NCBI GenBank assembly: GCA_003439945.1
Contig: QVRM01002200.1
Location: forward strand, 620,001-684,000
Length of the DNA stretch: 64,000 bases
Direction: 5' to 3'
Source: Dermanyssus gallinae
Lineage: Eukaryota > Arthropoda > Arachnida > Mesostigmata > Dermanyssidae
Part shown: piece by piece, positions 21,927-36,347 of the stretch
Layout of the letters: each line of letters begins with the position of its first letter
Position numbering within the stretch: the first letter of the stretch is position 1
Notes under the pieces: generated by a model
The model's input: only the letters and a program-made list of their open reading frames with translations
Told to the model about the DNA's origin: nothing
Database searches by the model: none
Position numbers and translations under genes: made by a program

Positions 21927-24900
21927 CTGAAACATATAGCGGTTAAAAGAAGATGTTCGCTAGGACCTGACGACGTGAATATGCAACACCTTTGTATGCC
22001 TTCATAGTCATCGGTTGTCCCGAGGGTGAGTCTGGATAGTTCTGCTTTCTCTATGGCTCCCATCAGCCAACTGCTTTATGGATAGACATTCGTCGGCAAC
22101 CTCTATTGGGGAAACTCGCCCCCCCTTCTCTAACACGTTCTTGTTCGGCATCGAAATGATCATTCGTGTATTTTTCTACAACTCATTTAATATTATTAGT
22201 CAAGGGCTGCAGTATTGTTTGCCGGCCTAAGTCTATGGCGCATTATCGCTTATTATAGCAGCTTGATTCCCTCAGAGCACTCTCAGCTCGTCTGGTGTTG
22301 TCTCTCTTCTCGCACAGGTTCTAGCCAAAGTCAGCTACATACCACCATACGGTTGTCTCAAGGTCTGGATGGACGATTTTTCATGCACACGATGCACACG
22401 GTCCGGCCTGAGGAGCTCGCCACCAAGATGCGAAACAGTACAGACTGGTGGTGCGCGAAGCGACGGGAGCACTCGAGTCTGCGCTGACGGTGTTATTGCT
22501 CGATTATCCGTGGTGATCGCGGCTGCAAATAGAAGCTTCACCGGCCCCTGGGTCTCCATCAAGTTTCGTGTAGTTACGGGCCTAGGGTTGGCTGCTTGGT
22601 TCAACTGTTTCAACTGTTTTTGTTTATTGACATTTCTTGTAAGATAATTGCACACATTAATTTCAACATCCAATAAGTACATAACTTGTTCGGAGCCCCT
22701 TTAATAAGATAATAATGTATCGTTTTTATATGCCATTTTCACCTATTACAATATATTGCAACATGGTTGTATGTTTATATCACTTGCATGTGCTGCAGCT
22801 CTAACGCTCGTAGAACACTTAGTGAAGGAAGACGTTAGCAAAATAACTCTACCACACCCCAACCCGAGTTCGGGAAATCTGAGCGAAATCTGTTACGCCA
22901 TTCGTGGAAATAAATAGATATTTAGCTCTCGTGTAAGTATTGTAGCCATTGGTATTAAGGGAACTCCACCATATGTAACTAACTTATACTTTTAAAGGCT
23001 CTTTTAGGTCTCTTCAGTAAAATTACACGAGAAATTTGACTTGTTTTCGTTGTCAACGTATCGAATTGTTTTTAGTGCGCGTCCTTACTACACTTGCAAC
23101 AACAAAAAACGTCTTTAAATACCTACGCTTAAGGTTAGATAGAGCGCGGTAATGCTGAAGGTTGACAAAACCTTCAACTATTTATCCATACGTGGTCTAA
23201 TAATAATAATTCATGTATCTAAATAAAGACAGTGCCCTGCCATGCGTTACTCTATGAGCAACCGTATACTTAATAAGGATTCAGTTAGCAAAGCTCTATG
23301 TGCTCCGCCTGCGTCCGCATATTCTTAGTAAAGTGTTTGTATATATATATATATATTTTTTTTTTGGGGGGGGTTAAGCGCTCGAGCTAGAGATGCAATT
23401 TCAGCTTCCATAGAATGAAGCTTCTAGTAGGGAGTGCAATTGTGTTCGATTTTAGTGGCGACAACACAAGAACGCACACAAAGTCGATGAGCCCGCCGAA
23501 CACCGCGAGAGGGAGAGAGAAAAGTGGTGGTGAGGAAGACACGCAGAATACGAATCAACTTAACATCGCGTGTCGGCGATCTTCTTCTCTATTTGTCCCG
23601 TTTGACTCAGGACACCGGGAGTTGAGTTTTCAGCTCTACCGTACACGAACGACGTATTGTTATGTCAGTGCGCTTGTCAAACGTCATAGAAATGTAGCCG
23701 ATTGCTCTGCGTACACTGCTTTGGTTTGGTGAGAACGTTAGTGTGGAACAAACACATCGTTGATTTGCTTACACGGAAGCCTTCGGAAATGGTGCATGTC
23801 GATAGCCAATGTTTACTCTCTATATATTTATATATATCAGCAAGAAAGCTCATCAAGTATTGTGCCGGCAGCAGGATGCTAAAAGTATTTCGCAGCTGCA
23901 ATGTTCAAGCTGCTAATGAGTTCGAGTTGCAAATGTTTGGGTGTCGCTGCAGCTGCTAAAAATGACCAGCCGCTACAGCAATGTAGCGTAACGTCTGTTG
24001 CCAACGACATTGTAGTTGTTAGCAGTAACAGTCGCAGAAATTAAGTTATATTTACTGTATCGTACCGAACTGAGGAATCGTCTAACGGTTCCCAAGCACC
24101 GTCCGGTTGTAGACTAAATACTTTTAGAGTAATGAATTGCTTTTAATTTTAATTAGACACCAATAACTGTTGAACGTGGAAATAATCTTGCTGCGTAGAT
24201 CTGTACAGCTACACGTTCAACTGTGAATCCCGCTTCAGTTTCTTGTTTTGCATACAAAAGGCACATACGAATATTTTTTGGTACAGCGCGACCCCCGTTA
24301 ATGTCGGATACGCTTTCGCGTACCAAACGTTTGTCTAGAAGTAAGTTTTTATTATCGTTTTTTAAAAGGCCGTTTCTGATATTTTTCCATTTGCCCAAGT
24401 GCGCGTTCGGTATGCTGTGAAATTTCTCACAGCACACCGGCTTACGTTTCGAAACGGTTTTGCATTCTCTCTCTGATCTGTGTTTGATTCGATGTGTATT
24501 CCAGCTGTGTCCCAACGGAGCCTTGCTTGGTATCTAGAAACGTTTCTCAGGAGACAGTTCACTCTCCAAGGCACAAATACGCTACCGACCGCACACTGCC
24601 ACACGGATAAACACATTTATCTATCAAAGCTCACTCGAACACTAAAAACAATTTCGTAATTAACGAACTATTGCAATTTTTAGGTGGCGTGGATTTCCGT
24701 CGGCCCGTGGCCCGCCGAAATGCTCCTGAATAGGGCGACGCGGTGAGACGCGACAAAAAGCTTTGCCTTGTGGTACAGGCGGTGGTGGTGGCGGCGGCGG
24801 CAATGGCAACGACGTTTTGACCAGCTTGATTGGATGCCTCAAGATGCCGTCATCTATGCCCATTGTTGCTAGTTTCTAGACTATTATCATATCATTATTA

Positions 24901-24946
24901 TTGTTATTGTTACTACTAGTCTTGCTAGTTTGGAAATTCTACTCTT
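21927..24946. other. Intergenic stretch with no secure gene
   Basis: Frames around 22215-22682 (both strands), 23415-23732 and 24153-24515 lack recognisable domains. A proline-rich minus frame at 24660-24863 is driven by a GGN repeat. Sequence just 3' of a plus-strand acceptor (caatttttag, about 24683) is GC-rich and could be a 5' UTR exon of the zinc-finger gene. The 22300-22560 block is CpG-containing and could hold the promoter of the minus-strand microprotein. Confidence 0.35.
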
Positions 24947-27853
<2,907 letters not shown>

Positions 27854-28559
27854 TCAAATTATAGCCGCACGTTCTCCTGTTAGTGGGTCAACTAACCCAA
27901 CACAACCGGAGGATGTCAATCACAATGTTTCAGTCATAATTGAATAAAGAACAGGAAAGTGAAAAATATCCAAAGAAAATGCTTGATCTAAGCTGATATG
28001 CATTGAAACAGCAACGATGTAAAAACCGCATCTTTTTGCTTAGCGGTGCTGATGTTGTTCTTTACGCGTAACAAGAAGAAGCTGAAAGCTGATCATCGAC
28101 AAATCCGGGATAAATATTGTACCCCCGATTTGTTAATCCCCGGCATTTGCACCACCACGTTTCCCCAATGTTCGACACATGACGAGAGGCCGGTTCATGA
28201 CATCGGTAAATCATATATATATATATGGTGTAACAAATTGCTGTGATTAGTACGTTAAAAGAATACCTAACTTACCTAAAGACGTTGTATATTTGCTATT
28301 GAATGCTTCTTAAACGGAGCGTTGTTTAGTATACGATATACGCATTCGCGCACACTCACGTGTTTGCGCTGGAAATATGCGTTCCTTTGTGCCTACGCTT
28401 TTGGACGGATCCTTATGTAACTATTTTCATGAATGCTTAATTTAGACCTTGTAAAATGTAAATATGAATAGTAATAATTGTGTGTAAATAAACTATAGTT
28501 GATACAGGCTATGGTGCAAATTGTTCCTTATATTTACCTAATGCTGAATGGTAGCATGT

Positions 28560-28561
<2 letters not shown>

Positions 28562-28623
<62 letters not shown>
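28562..28623. repeat. (TA)n microsatellite
   Basis: Pure TA run between the convergent 3' ends of the zinc-finger gene and the METTL16 cluster. The surrounding 27950-29030 shows no gene. Confidence 0.96.
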
Positions 28624-28625
<2 letters not shown>

Positions 28626-29071
28626 TATCCTGCCAACAAATTGCCTGACCAGGCATATGATTAAGGACGTTTGCAGTGACAGTTACAACAAGCCAAACGC
28701 AAAAGCAAAAAAAACATTCGTACTAACATTGCACTTCGAGTTCGCTTTGATGTAATCTTATAGGGAGAGCGTTGATAAATTATAATTCTTCTCAGTTATT
28801 AAGTACTCTCATGAGTAATGCAAAAGAAATATGCTCCTGCGGTGTCAGAGCCGTCGATTCACTTCTTCTATTCTACCATAAGAACAAGTCTTTTGTCAAA
28901 TGGTAGAATCTGTCAATTCTACCATTTAGCTTTACGCACTAAATTTATCACAAACATTGAATATAAGTATATCTAAAGTTAAAATTAAAACGTCCGTGCA
29001 TTTTAATTCGTAAAACATATAACTACATTTATTTATTATACAACGTTGGTCGTCGCTATAGTTGTCGGAAC

Positions 29072-29334
29072 CTAATCAGCATCGTTTTTGGCCATTTGCT
29101 CTTTGGCAGCCAACCTTTGCCGCCTTTTGTACTCCCCGGAGTTGAGGAAATGGTCGTGTTGCCGGGAAAGTCGCTGAAATTACAACATCACACAAAATAT
29201 CCACTAATTAATTTAGCAGATTTAAATACCCCAACAATTAATATCTTTACACAAAATTGATCGGAGAAAAGGTTTGGTCTACGAAGGCTGTCGATGCGTT
29301 GATCAACTATGCCCAAGCGGAGAGCGGGCGGCAT
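29072..29334 (-). CDS. 61-residue basic protein, unidentified, downstream of METTL16
   Basis: Exon 29353-29251 (donor gtaaag) joins in phase 0 to exon 29173-29072 (acceptor taatttcag). From ATG 29334 this gives 61 residues: an arginine-rich N-terminus (MPPALRLGIVDQRIDSLRRP) and a charged helical C-terminus (GEYKRRQRLAAKEQMAKNDAD). AATAAA on the minus strand at 29032-29037 ends the unit. The upstream edge, 29353, sits on an acceptor-like gtttcag, so the frame may instead begin in an earlier exon. It starts 139 bases past the METTL16 stop with no canonical poly(A) signal between, so it may share that transcript. Function unknown; a mitochondrial location is possible but unproven. Confidence 0.55.
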
Positions 29335-29473
29335 ACGAGCAGCCCTTATTGAGCTGAAACTACGAATGCTGCATGCATGGAGTTCTTAGTTCCTCTATGT
29401 TATAGAGCAGACAATTTCCACATAATGCTTGCCACGATGTACACAGCAAGGTGTACGTGTACGCGATCACTAA

Positions 29474-31096
29474 CTAAACGACCATTTTAAGCGTCAGTGC
29501 CAGTTCTTTTGGCTGTGCGCATAAATTATTCTTGAGATACTGCTGTAGTTGGCACAGCGAGTCACGGCTCTGATTAGGTTCCCGATTCTGTAGTTGAATA
29601 ATGAGACCAGTTGCCGTACGCCGAATGCGTAGGTCGCAATTAAGAAAGTACTCGGATATATCCTCTCGATGGAAGCTCCGCTTCTGCGGCATGGCAGTTA
29701 CGTCGGGGCTTTTGCAGTCCATCGGGGAGCTGGTTCCGGAGTGTGGCTCTTTGTCAAGTTCGACGTCGACATCGCTCGGATCGTCTTCCTCATCAGACGA
29801 TCTCGATCTCTTATTTCCATGTGCGCATTCCATCCGCTCGCTTGGGCTTTTCGTCGGAATGGCTTTTCTCGCGGCTTCCTCGAGAAGCTCTGCTGGAGCT
29901 TCTGGGACAAGGGCTTTCTGAGGGGACTTCCTTGCTCTTTCTCGCCGCCTTCGTCTTTGTCCGGCTAGTGTGTTTTGTTGAGAAAGCACCCACAGGTGGC
30001 AGTTATGCTTGCCTTCCCTCACAGATATGAACCGAATCTGCACGTTCGCTAGTAGCTCCTTTACCCTCGTGCAGATAGTTTCAGTCGTGTACTTCACTCC
30101 TGGAATAAACCTAGGCAATTGAAAAACCATGGGCGGTTTAGGGGTCACGTGTTTCATTTGGGGTACGAGTGACAGCCTTACACTGGCCAGATGTGACCAA
30201 GCGATCCCCCACCGCATTGTTTTTCCCTGGCAAAACTCGGTCGTGGTGTATTGAACGTTTCGTTCCTGGAAAAATTTCGTCAACTCTTTAAGATCCTTCT
30301 TTTTTCCGAGCATCGCTGTCACAACGCTGATTCGAGACTTATGGACAACGCTTTGTTCGAAAAATTCGCTGAACAAATTCTAGCTCGCCACCGGTAGTCA
30401 CTTTCTCGTCTACGATGCCATCACAGTCGCTATTCGGCGGTGGCCGTCCCTGCTCGTCGGCTTTTACCAAAGCGTTTGACTCCCACGAATCCCTATAGAA
30501 TGGCGGGTTGCACAGTAAGATGTCGAATACAGTGTCGCCATCGAGAAACTCCTCGAAGTGTATCTCGCCCTCAGTAGTCTTCACTACCGATATGAAGTCG
30601 GCCAGCTGGTTGCGATCGACGTTCTCCTTGGCGAATTGGAACGCGCCCGGATTAGCCTCAACGGCCGTAAAGCTCCACGAACATTGGCGCACTCCAAGTA
30701 GCGGCAAAATGCAGCTTGATCCCGTTCCAAAGTCAACGGCTCTTACGGAATGCGTTTTACCTAACGCCAACGACACGATATCTTCACACCACAGAAGGTA
30801 GTTGAGTCTTTGAGGTACCCCTGGGACTAGAAAGCCTGGCGGAATGTAAACGTCTAGTTCAAAGTCGGTCTTAAGGAGACAACTCGACAGTGTGCGCATC
30901 GTTTCCGGCTGGGAGAAATCGACCGACACCTTCCGTTAGGGCCCACCGAAGAGATCTTTCGAAAATCCTCGAACTCCATCGCTAGTCGTGAAAAATCAGG
31001 TGGATTGTGAAAGTAGATATTGCGGTGGTGCATGAAGTCGTTGAGATTCTGTCTGGCGGGTGTAGGTTTTTTCGAAGGTGTTGGCTTTGACGCCAT
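29474..31096 (-). CDS. METTL16: METTL16, RNA N6-adenosine methyltransferase (single exon, two frame breaks)
   Basis: METTL16 methylates U6 snRNA and MAT2A hairpins (family knowledge). From ATG 31096 the product is about 540 residues; human has 562. The N-terminal block PPDFSRLAMEFEDF matches the RNA-binding start of the family. The Rossmann fold has DFGTGSSCILPLLG for AdoMet and the catalytic NPPF box (CNPPFYRDSW, about residue 196). GGELEFVQRI, MLGKKKDL and TEFCQGKTMRWGIAWS follow, then a basic/acidic linker and the C-terminal vertebrate-conserved-type region (EYFLNCDLRI). Two frame breaks are visible: one base appears missing near 30929-30932, and one base is extra in the A5 run at 30360-30364 on the plus strand. 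With these allowed for, the spacing agrees with the human protein. It has no introns, unlike the vertebrate gene. Confidence 0.9.
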
Positions 31097-31198
31097 CTTC
31101 TGGCGGGCGTTGGACCGAAAGAGGGGCGCTTTCGATCGTGTCACCGAGGGGCTCGACTATCAATCAGCCAGGCAGATCTACAAGACAACAGGAACCCT

Positions 31199-31402
31199 TC
31201 ACAGCATCCGAAAACTTGCCTCTTCGCGAAGACACTTGCGCATGTCCATGTCCGCTTTGTTGCACCATCCAAGCACCCTACGGAAGCGGTGCTGCAACAA
31301 TAAACAATATATTATTTTATTTCGGTTTATTTAATATTTGTTATACACATATTGCATGTGTACTCAATATGTGTGTGTAGGGGGATATATAAAACACTTC
31401 CT

Positions 31403-31445
<43 letters not shown>

Positions 31446-32234
31446 AACGTATAAAATCTTATATTAAACTCAGCATTAAGAATAATAAAACCGTTTAATT
31501 GAATAGTCACCTATCAACATATGAAGTTCAATATGAAGTTTTATAGGCTACATATTACATAACGTATAACAAATTTTGAAAGAATATATTTAAGATACGT
31601 TGTTTATTGTTGCAGCATCGCTACTGTTTATATGTTTATGTAGTTTATATATTTAACTACTAAAACAATAATAAAATAGGTTTTTAGTAAACCCAAAGTG
31701 GCTAACCGACTAAGAAGAAGGCAGATGAAGGCTATAGAAGCTCCGCCAACCTACTGCATCGCTAAAATAATGTCAAGTTACCTATTATTAAAGCATATAT
31801 ATATATATATAATGTCATATCAATAGAAAAAGTTATAAGTTACCTCTTATATAAGCAAATATAAAAACAAAATATATTTTTTTGTGTAATAATCTGTAAT
31901 AAATTTAATTTTTTGTAAAATGCGTCCCACAAACATAATGTAATATACGAAAAATAAACGGCTATATATATAAGTATATATAAATTGAAAAAAAATCGTG
32001 TTATAGCAATAGACAAAACTGTCTTTTCAATCACTATTACCACTAAACGACACAAATGTATAACATTATAATGATACCTCTTACAAATAGTGACCGTAGT
32101 TAAAAACATTCGATATAATTATCTGTGTGGGTGAAATCCAAGCAAGACCGTACCTCCTCGTAACATGTTAGTAGCTTCTGGATAAGGACATTACAAGCGT
32201 CAGTGTGTAAATGGGGGCTCAGGTCTGTGTGCAT
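31199..32234 (-). CDS. CMC2: CMC2, twin CX9C mitochondrial protein for cytochrome c oxidase assembly
   Basis: Two coding exons: 32241-32154 (ATG 32234, donor gtacgg) and 31291-31199 (acceptor tattgttgcag), joined in phase 0, encode 57 residues. The start MHTDLSPHLHTDACNVLI is almost identical to the family's. The first CX9C has cysteines 14 and 24, and the second has cysteines 37 and 47 (CNKADMDMRKC), the same positions as in human CMC2. The protein ends soon after the second motif, so it lacks the C-terminal extension of the 79-residue human protein. It acts in the mitochondrial intermembrane space through Mia40-driven oxidation (family knowledge). A 5' UTR exon probably ends at donor 32360 (gtaaga). 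The intron contains a LINE 3' end. The METTL16 ATG lies 102 bases past the CMC2 stop. Confidence 0.9.
31880..31975 (+). mobile_element. LINE 3' UTR fragment in the CMC2 intron
   Basis: gtcccacaaacataatgtaa followed by tatacgaaaaataaa matches the 3' end of the LINE copy on the minus strand near 57990-58040, and again leads into TA-rich sequence. It is a short 5'-truncated piece. Confidence 0.65.
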
Positions 32235-32344
32235 CCTTAGTCTGTAGCACTTCCAAATGTTTCTCGGCCGCTAACGCTTTCCGATCGCTAGCAGAATGCG
32301 CAACTCGGACACAGAGGCGGCTCGGTTTCGGATATTAGAAGGTG

Positions 32345-32545
32345 CGCTGCATCTCTTACGTTCGAATTCTCTTTCGTCCCTTCTGGGCTGTGGTGGAGGA
32401 TCTCCGTTGCCGTGAGCAGCCGCCCCGTGACGTCACGAACGAAACCACTCGCGACGCGCCGGTTTTTGAACGAATTTCGTCTCGAAGGTAATGGGGCTTC
32501 CCACTCGGAGGAGTCAAGCAAGAGCTGCTCTTGCCCAACCATCGT
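32345..32545 (-). promoter_or_regulatory. CMC2 promoter/leader exon with a CRE palindrome
   Basis: A GC- and CpG-rich block upstream of CMC2 contains a full CRE/ATF palindrome TGACGTCA at 32428-32435 and ends at a donor (gaac|gtaaga, exon end 32360). An ATG at 32542 would open a 61-codon upstream frame if transcription starts before it, so the true start may lie further inside. Assignment to CMC2 is by position and strand. Confidence 0.5.
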
Positions 32546-32579
32546 TATTGGATCTGTTATGCATGATTTACACGAATTT

Positions 32580-32581
<2 letters not shown>

Positions 32582-32634
<53 letters not shown>
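32582..32634. repeat. (TA)n microsatellite
   Basis: Pure TA run marking the end of the gene-bearing half. The following 32640-33960 has only short frames without motifs. Confidence 0.96.
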
Positions 32635-32636
<2 letters not shown>

Positions 32637-33963
32637 TTCATATATTTAGCTTTGCATTTAATGTACGAATTACATGTACACAGTTTATAACGAACATGTA
32701 CCTAAGACTAGAGAGGCATGCAGGCATAAAAATATGAGAGATAAGGCAACAGGTAGCACCGCCCTTAGCCCATCGTTTTCTTAATAAAGTGAACAGCTCC
32801 TTTATGCGAACACACAGGAATTGAAATGGAAACATGCACTTTCCCGCGTCTCTGTTTCTGTGATAGCTTATATATATTCGGTTAGCTACTGTACCTGAGT
32901 AGTACGTGCATATTAGAATGTGAAGCCTCGACGGCTACCGCCATGCTATGCCAGCGTTAGCAACTATGGCCAAAACAGGATGAACCAGGACTTAACCAGT
33001 CATGTAATACCCTGCAGGGAAGAGTATTTGCAGATTCTGCGTTCGGTAGAAGTCGATGTCTGTTCACGCCCGCTCCCCTTCCGAGCTAGCTCGTTATGGC
33101 TAGGTCAATTGGAATTAAATCATAATTCACACGTCTCCTTCGGGCACTTCACATAGAGTACAGACTTTGCTCGACGTGAAAACGATTGCACTTTTGCAAA
33201 CATCGGAAAACAGAACGAAAATGCGTAGCGTGTGAACCTACAATGACAGTTTGATAAAGTACATGACCGCACAATTGTTATTTACATCGTACCTCGTGTC
33301 GAAATGGTGGCGGCCGATAATTTTCATGAACCCGGCTTTGCATGCGCTACGCGTGATAGCATTGAAAGCACTTGCTAAATGGCTCCTTAAATATGAACGC
33401 AATATCAAAGACATAATTAGATTGTTTGGAGCTTGCATACGAGACAATTGCAACTTCTGGCGTATAAGCATACCAAAAGTCAGCCCGTATATATATATAT
33501 ATATAATATATATACCGGAGCCACGTAATTAGGTTACAATGCACTTCTTTACACATGATGTTGACCTTTTTGCTAGAACTCCACGTTGTCGATAATCGTA
33601 TCAGGAGATTTCCTGCTTATTTTTTATTCTGACGAGTAGGTTCTGTCAAGCTGCCAGACACCGCATTTATGTAGTGATATCCTTAATTTCATATTTTTTT
33701 AGCGCAACACTTTAAATAATTGCGCGCAGATTGTTGTAAATTTGCATAATGGTCATCTCCTGTGGGCATGTACAGTTTAATATCGTCAGAGTAAACCAAT
33801 GTAGGATGCACCCACAAAACGTGTATGCATCCTACATTTCCGAAACCTCCCAACCGAGAACACCATGCTGGGTTAAAAAGTGACTTGAACCAACGGCATG
33901 CTATAACTATCGAGTTTACGGTCACGGGGCACGCATTTGCAATAGAGTGAAGCTAGCACCTCT

Positions 33964-34320
33964 ATGGTCGGTGGCGGCGCATCCGAAGCTGGTTATGCTG
34001 CCCACCTTGCGGAGACCAACAAATTAAAAAAAAAATACTCATCAATTGGGTATCCCCATGAATTCTGGCTTCTCGCGTTTGAGACCTGGGGTGCTCCTGG
34101 TGTTCGGACCAGACAGCTAATTTGCAAAGCATTCGGCACTATGTTAAATATGTCAACCGGTGATAGCAGATCGTCGTCCTTTTTTAAACAACGTCTGGAT
34201 CTTGACATACAACGTGGAAACGCAGCCTTCGTTCGTGGCACTCTTCTGAAGTGGTCTCGGCCTAGCCCAGACAAATTGTCAAACGTGATTGTCACAATGC
34301 ACACCCGCTAAGCCCATTGG
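33964..34320 (+). mobile_element. Retrotransposon polyprotein C-terminal domain, copy A
   Basis: An open frame of 115 residues reads GYAAHLAETNKLKKKYSSIG ... FETWGAPGVRTRQL ... RSSSFFKQRLDLDIQRGNAA. This is the conserved tail seen after reverse transcriptase in many metazoan and plant retroelements. Copies B (57480-57948) and C (58000-58406) are clearly the same family. There is no upstream RT here, so the copy is 5'-truncated. It ends abruptly against an inverted ORF1-like fragment. Confidence 0.7.
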
Positions 34321-34329
34321 CAGTGGGCC

Positions 34330-35210
34330 CGCGTGCCTGCAGCTCTACAGGTCGTACTGCACTTCAAAAAACCAAACGAGCTGTTAAGCGGGTCGCGGCA
34401 CCCAGCGTCAAGGATGCGGATGCTGATCGGTTTGAGTTATATATCGCTGCGTTGCGGTCCTTACAGTTGATACAACAGGTGTCGCTCTTGCATGCCATGG
34501 GCAGGTGGCCGGATTTGGCACACTGGCGGCAAACATTCTCTGTTTGTTCGCAGCTTTTCGCGACATCTCCAAATTTGCTGCACCGCAAGCACTGCAAGGG
34601 CTCGTGATAGACCACCCCACGGCGTCCATAGTCCGATGCATACCTGACACGGGATGGGCGCTTTCTCCACAAATGGAGGCGAGGATGACGCGGTCCGTCT
34701 GCGTCATAGCTCCCAAGCGACGGTCACGAGCTTGCACCCGGACCGCCTCGACGGGTTTCAGGGATTCAAAGAGAACGGACTCGGGATGAAACGGTCATCT
34801 TCATAGACGATTGCATTTATATTAATGGGACGATGGTTTTACCTCGCGAGAAGTAATTGGTGTTCCTGCAAGTGTTTTTCTTACGTTCAAAGGAGCCGCC
34901 GCGTTCTCGTCGTCTCTACAACAATTCACCATTACGTATCATCCGAGTTTCACGGATGGTTCCTTTGTTGCGCTGTAAAGTTGCGGCTTTTGCTGCCAGA
35001 AATGATTGCCCTGGACTTCGGTTTGAAGCGAAATCCCTTCCTTTATAACGTTCTACGATTGGTCTTCTTCGTGTTCTTCCTCTGAGCCCACCTTGTCGCC
35101 GCTGTTGTCCACATTGTTGTTGTCCTCAGTGCTGCTCTTGGAGCGAAGCAGCTTCTTGTTCGGAGCTGGACCGGCGCATGCGTCGTGTTGCTCGCACCAC
35201 TTTTGGTTTT
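34330..35210 (-). mobile_element. LINE ORF1 (gag-like) fragment with CCHC zinc knuckles
   Basis: Broken minus-strand frames give CLRCSKFGDVAKSC (histidine replaced by valine) and CRQCAKSGHLPMAC, an intact C-x2-C-x4-H-x4-C. They are preceded by LKPVEAVRVQARDRRLGAMT and an acidic, low-complexity N-terminal part near 35100-35200. At least two frame changes make it non-functional. The layout matches ORF1 of R1/I-type LINEs. Confidence 0.7.
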
Positions 35211-35326
35211 TTTAATCAAACTTGATCACCAGCACGAACGTTCTGGAAAAAGAGAAAAATAGACAAATAAAATAGAGAAATTAAAAAAAACGAAGTACGC
35301 CTTTAATTGGGCTTCCTTGGTCGTCA

Positions 35327-35327
<1 letters not shown>

Positions 35328-35362
<35 letters not shown>

Positions 35363-35410
35363 AATATTGTGATGATTTATTAATCATCTACAATACGTTT
35401 GCACACTCGG

Positions 35411-35456
<46 letters not shown>
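35328..35456. repeat. Two (TA)n arrays around a conserved palindromic segment
   Basis: TA runs at 35328-35359 and 35413-35456 flank agaaaatattgtgatgattt...; this segment is nearly the same as that at 3219-3270 and has the palindrome attgtgatgatt/aatcatctacaat. Confidence 0.75.
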
Positions 35457-35458
<2 letters not shown>

Positions 35459-35559
35459 CTTATATTACGTTTCGTTCTATGCCTTAAATATGTCTTATTG
35501 TTAAGACACGAAACCCTGGCAATGATTAGGTTGTACTCTTCCAGGTGGACACTGCTTTT

Positions 35560-35770
35560 TTTGTAGAAGTCAAAGTTTGTCCAGTGCTAGCCTGGGGAGG
35601 GGGAATCCTGTTTTGATGGTTTTGAGGGACCCACACTAGATACTGTTGCCGCCCGCGATGCATGTGCATTATGCATTTCTGACGACTTTCATAAGAAAAG
35701 TGTACACTGCTTAACGTCAAAGCCAAATAATAACATATAAACATATGCGAGAAGTAGTTATCCTTTCCCA
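35560..35770 (-). repeat. Interspersed repeat, copy 1 (unclassified)
   Basis: On the minus strand, gcataatgcacatgcatcgc and the following 100 or so bases match 47233-47350 on the plus strand, where the motif reads gcataatgcacatgcgtcgc. In both, one frame reads CIMHMHR/CIMHMRR...QQ-LVW. It may be a SINE or a decayed coding repeat. Confidence 0.55.
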
Positions 35771-36347
35771 ACAACTTTGTTAGATAAGAGCTGCTTGGCT
35801 AGCGTTGCACATTCTCTAATAATAACTCTGGCCTGAATTACAGCCATACAGTGGCAGTCCGGCAATGAACAATACAACACATTAGAGTCACCTTTCTCAT
35901 GCCTTGAAAGCACCTTTGCAATGTGGCACATAGATAACGCTACTCCGGTGCCGTGCCGAGTATAGTCGCAGAAGGTTTACAACTAATTCTACGCTTTGAA
36001 GATCTGAAGATGAGGGCATACGCGCCATTGCGTTGAAATAAGCAGTTATAGCCAGACGAGACTACCTATAAGGGACAGGACGACCCAAACAATCCCAGAG
36101 GTAGTCTACAAGATAACACAGACCGAATGAAAAGGCCTAATTTTACTAGGTTCCTAGGTAACGTTAGAGCAAATCTCACGCATATTTGAGAACGCTGAAC
36201 ATTTACAAACATACAGGTAGCTCTCTGTTTTTGGAGACATAAACGTGCAATCCCAAAATTAGCTTGCGTACTGCAAGCATGATAAAGTTGTAAATTTACA
36301 AATGGTGTGACTTTTTATAATAACATATATATATATATATATATATA

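Noticed and set aside
24660..24863. Proline-rich minus-strand protein
   Set aside because: The proline run is the complement of a GGN repeat, and there is no domain or splice evidence.
29601..30030. Three plus-strand ORFs of 95-106 residues
   Set aside because: They are antisense shadows of the METTL16 coding sequence.
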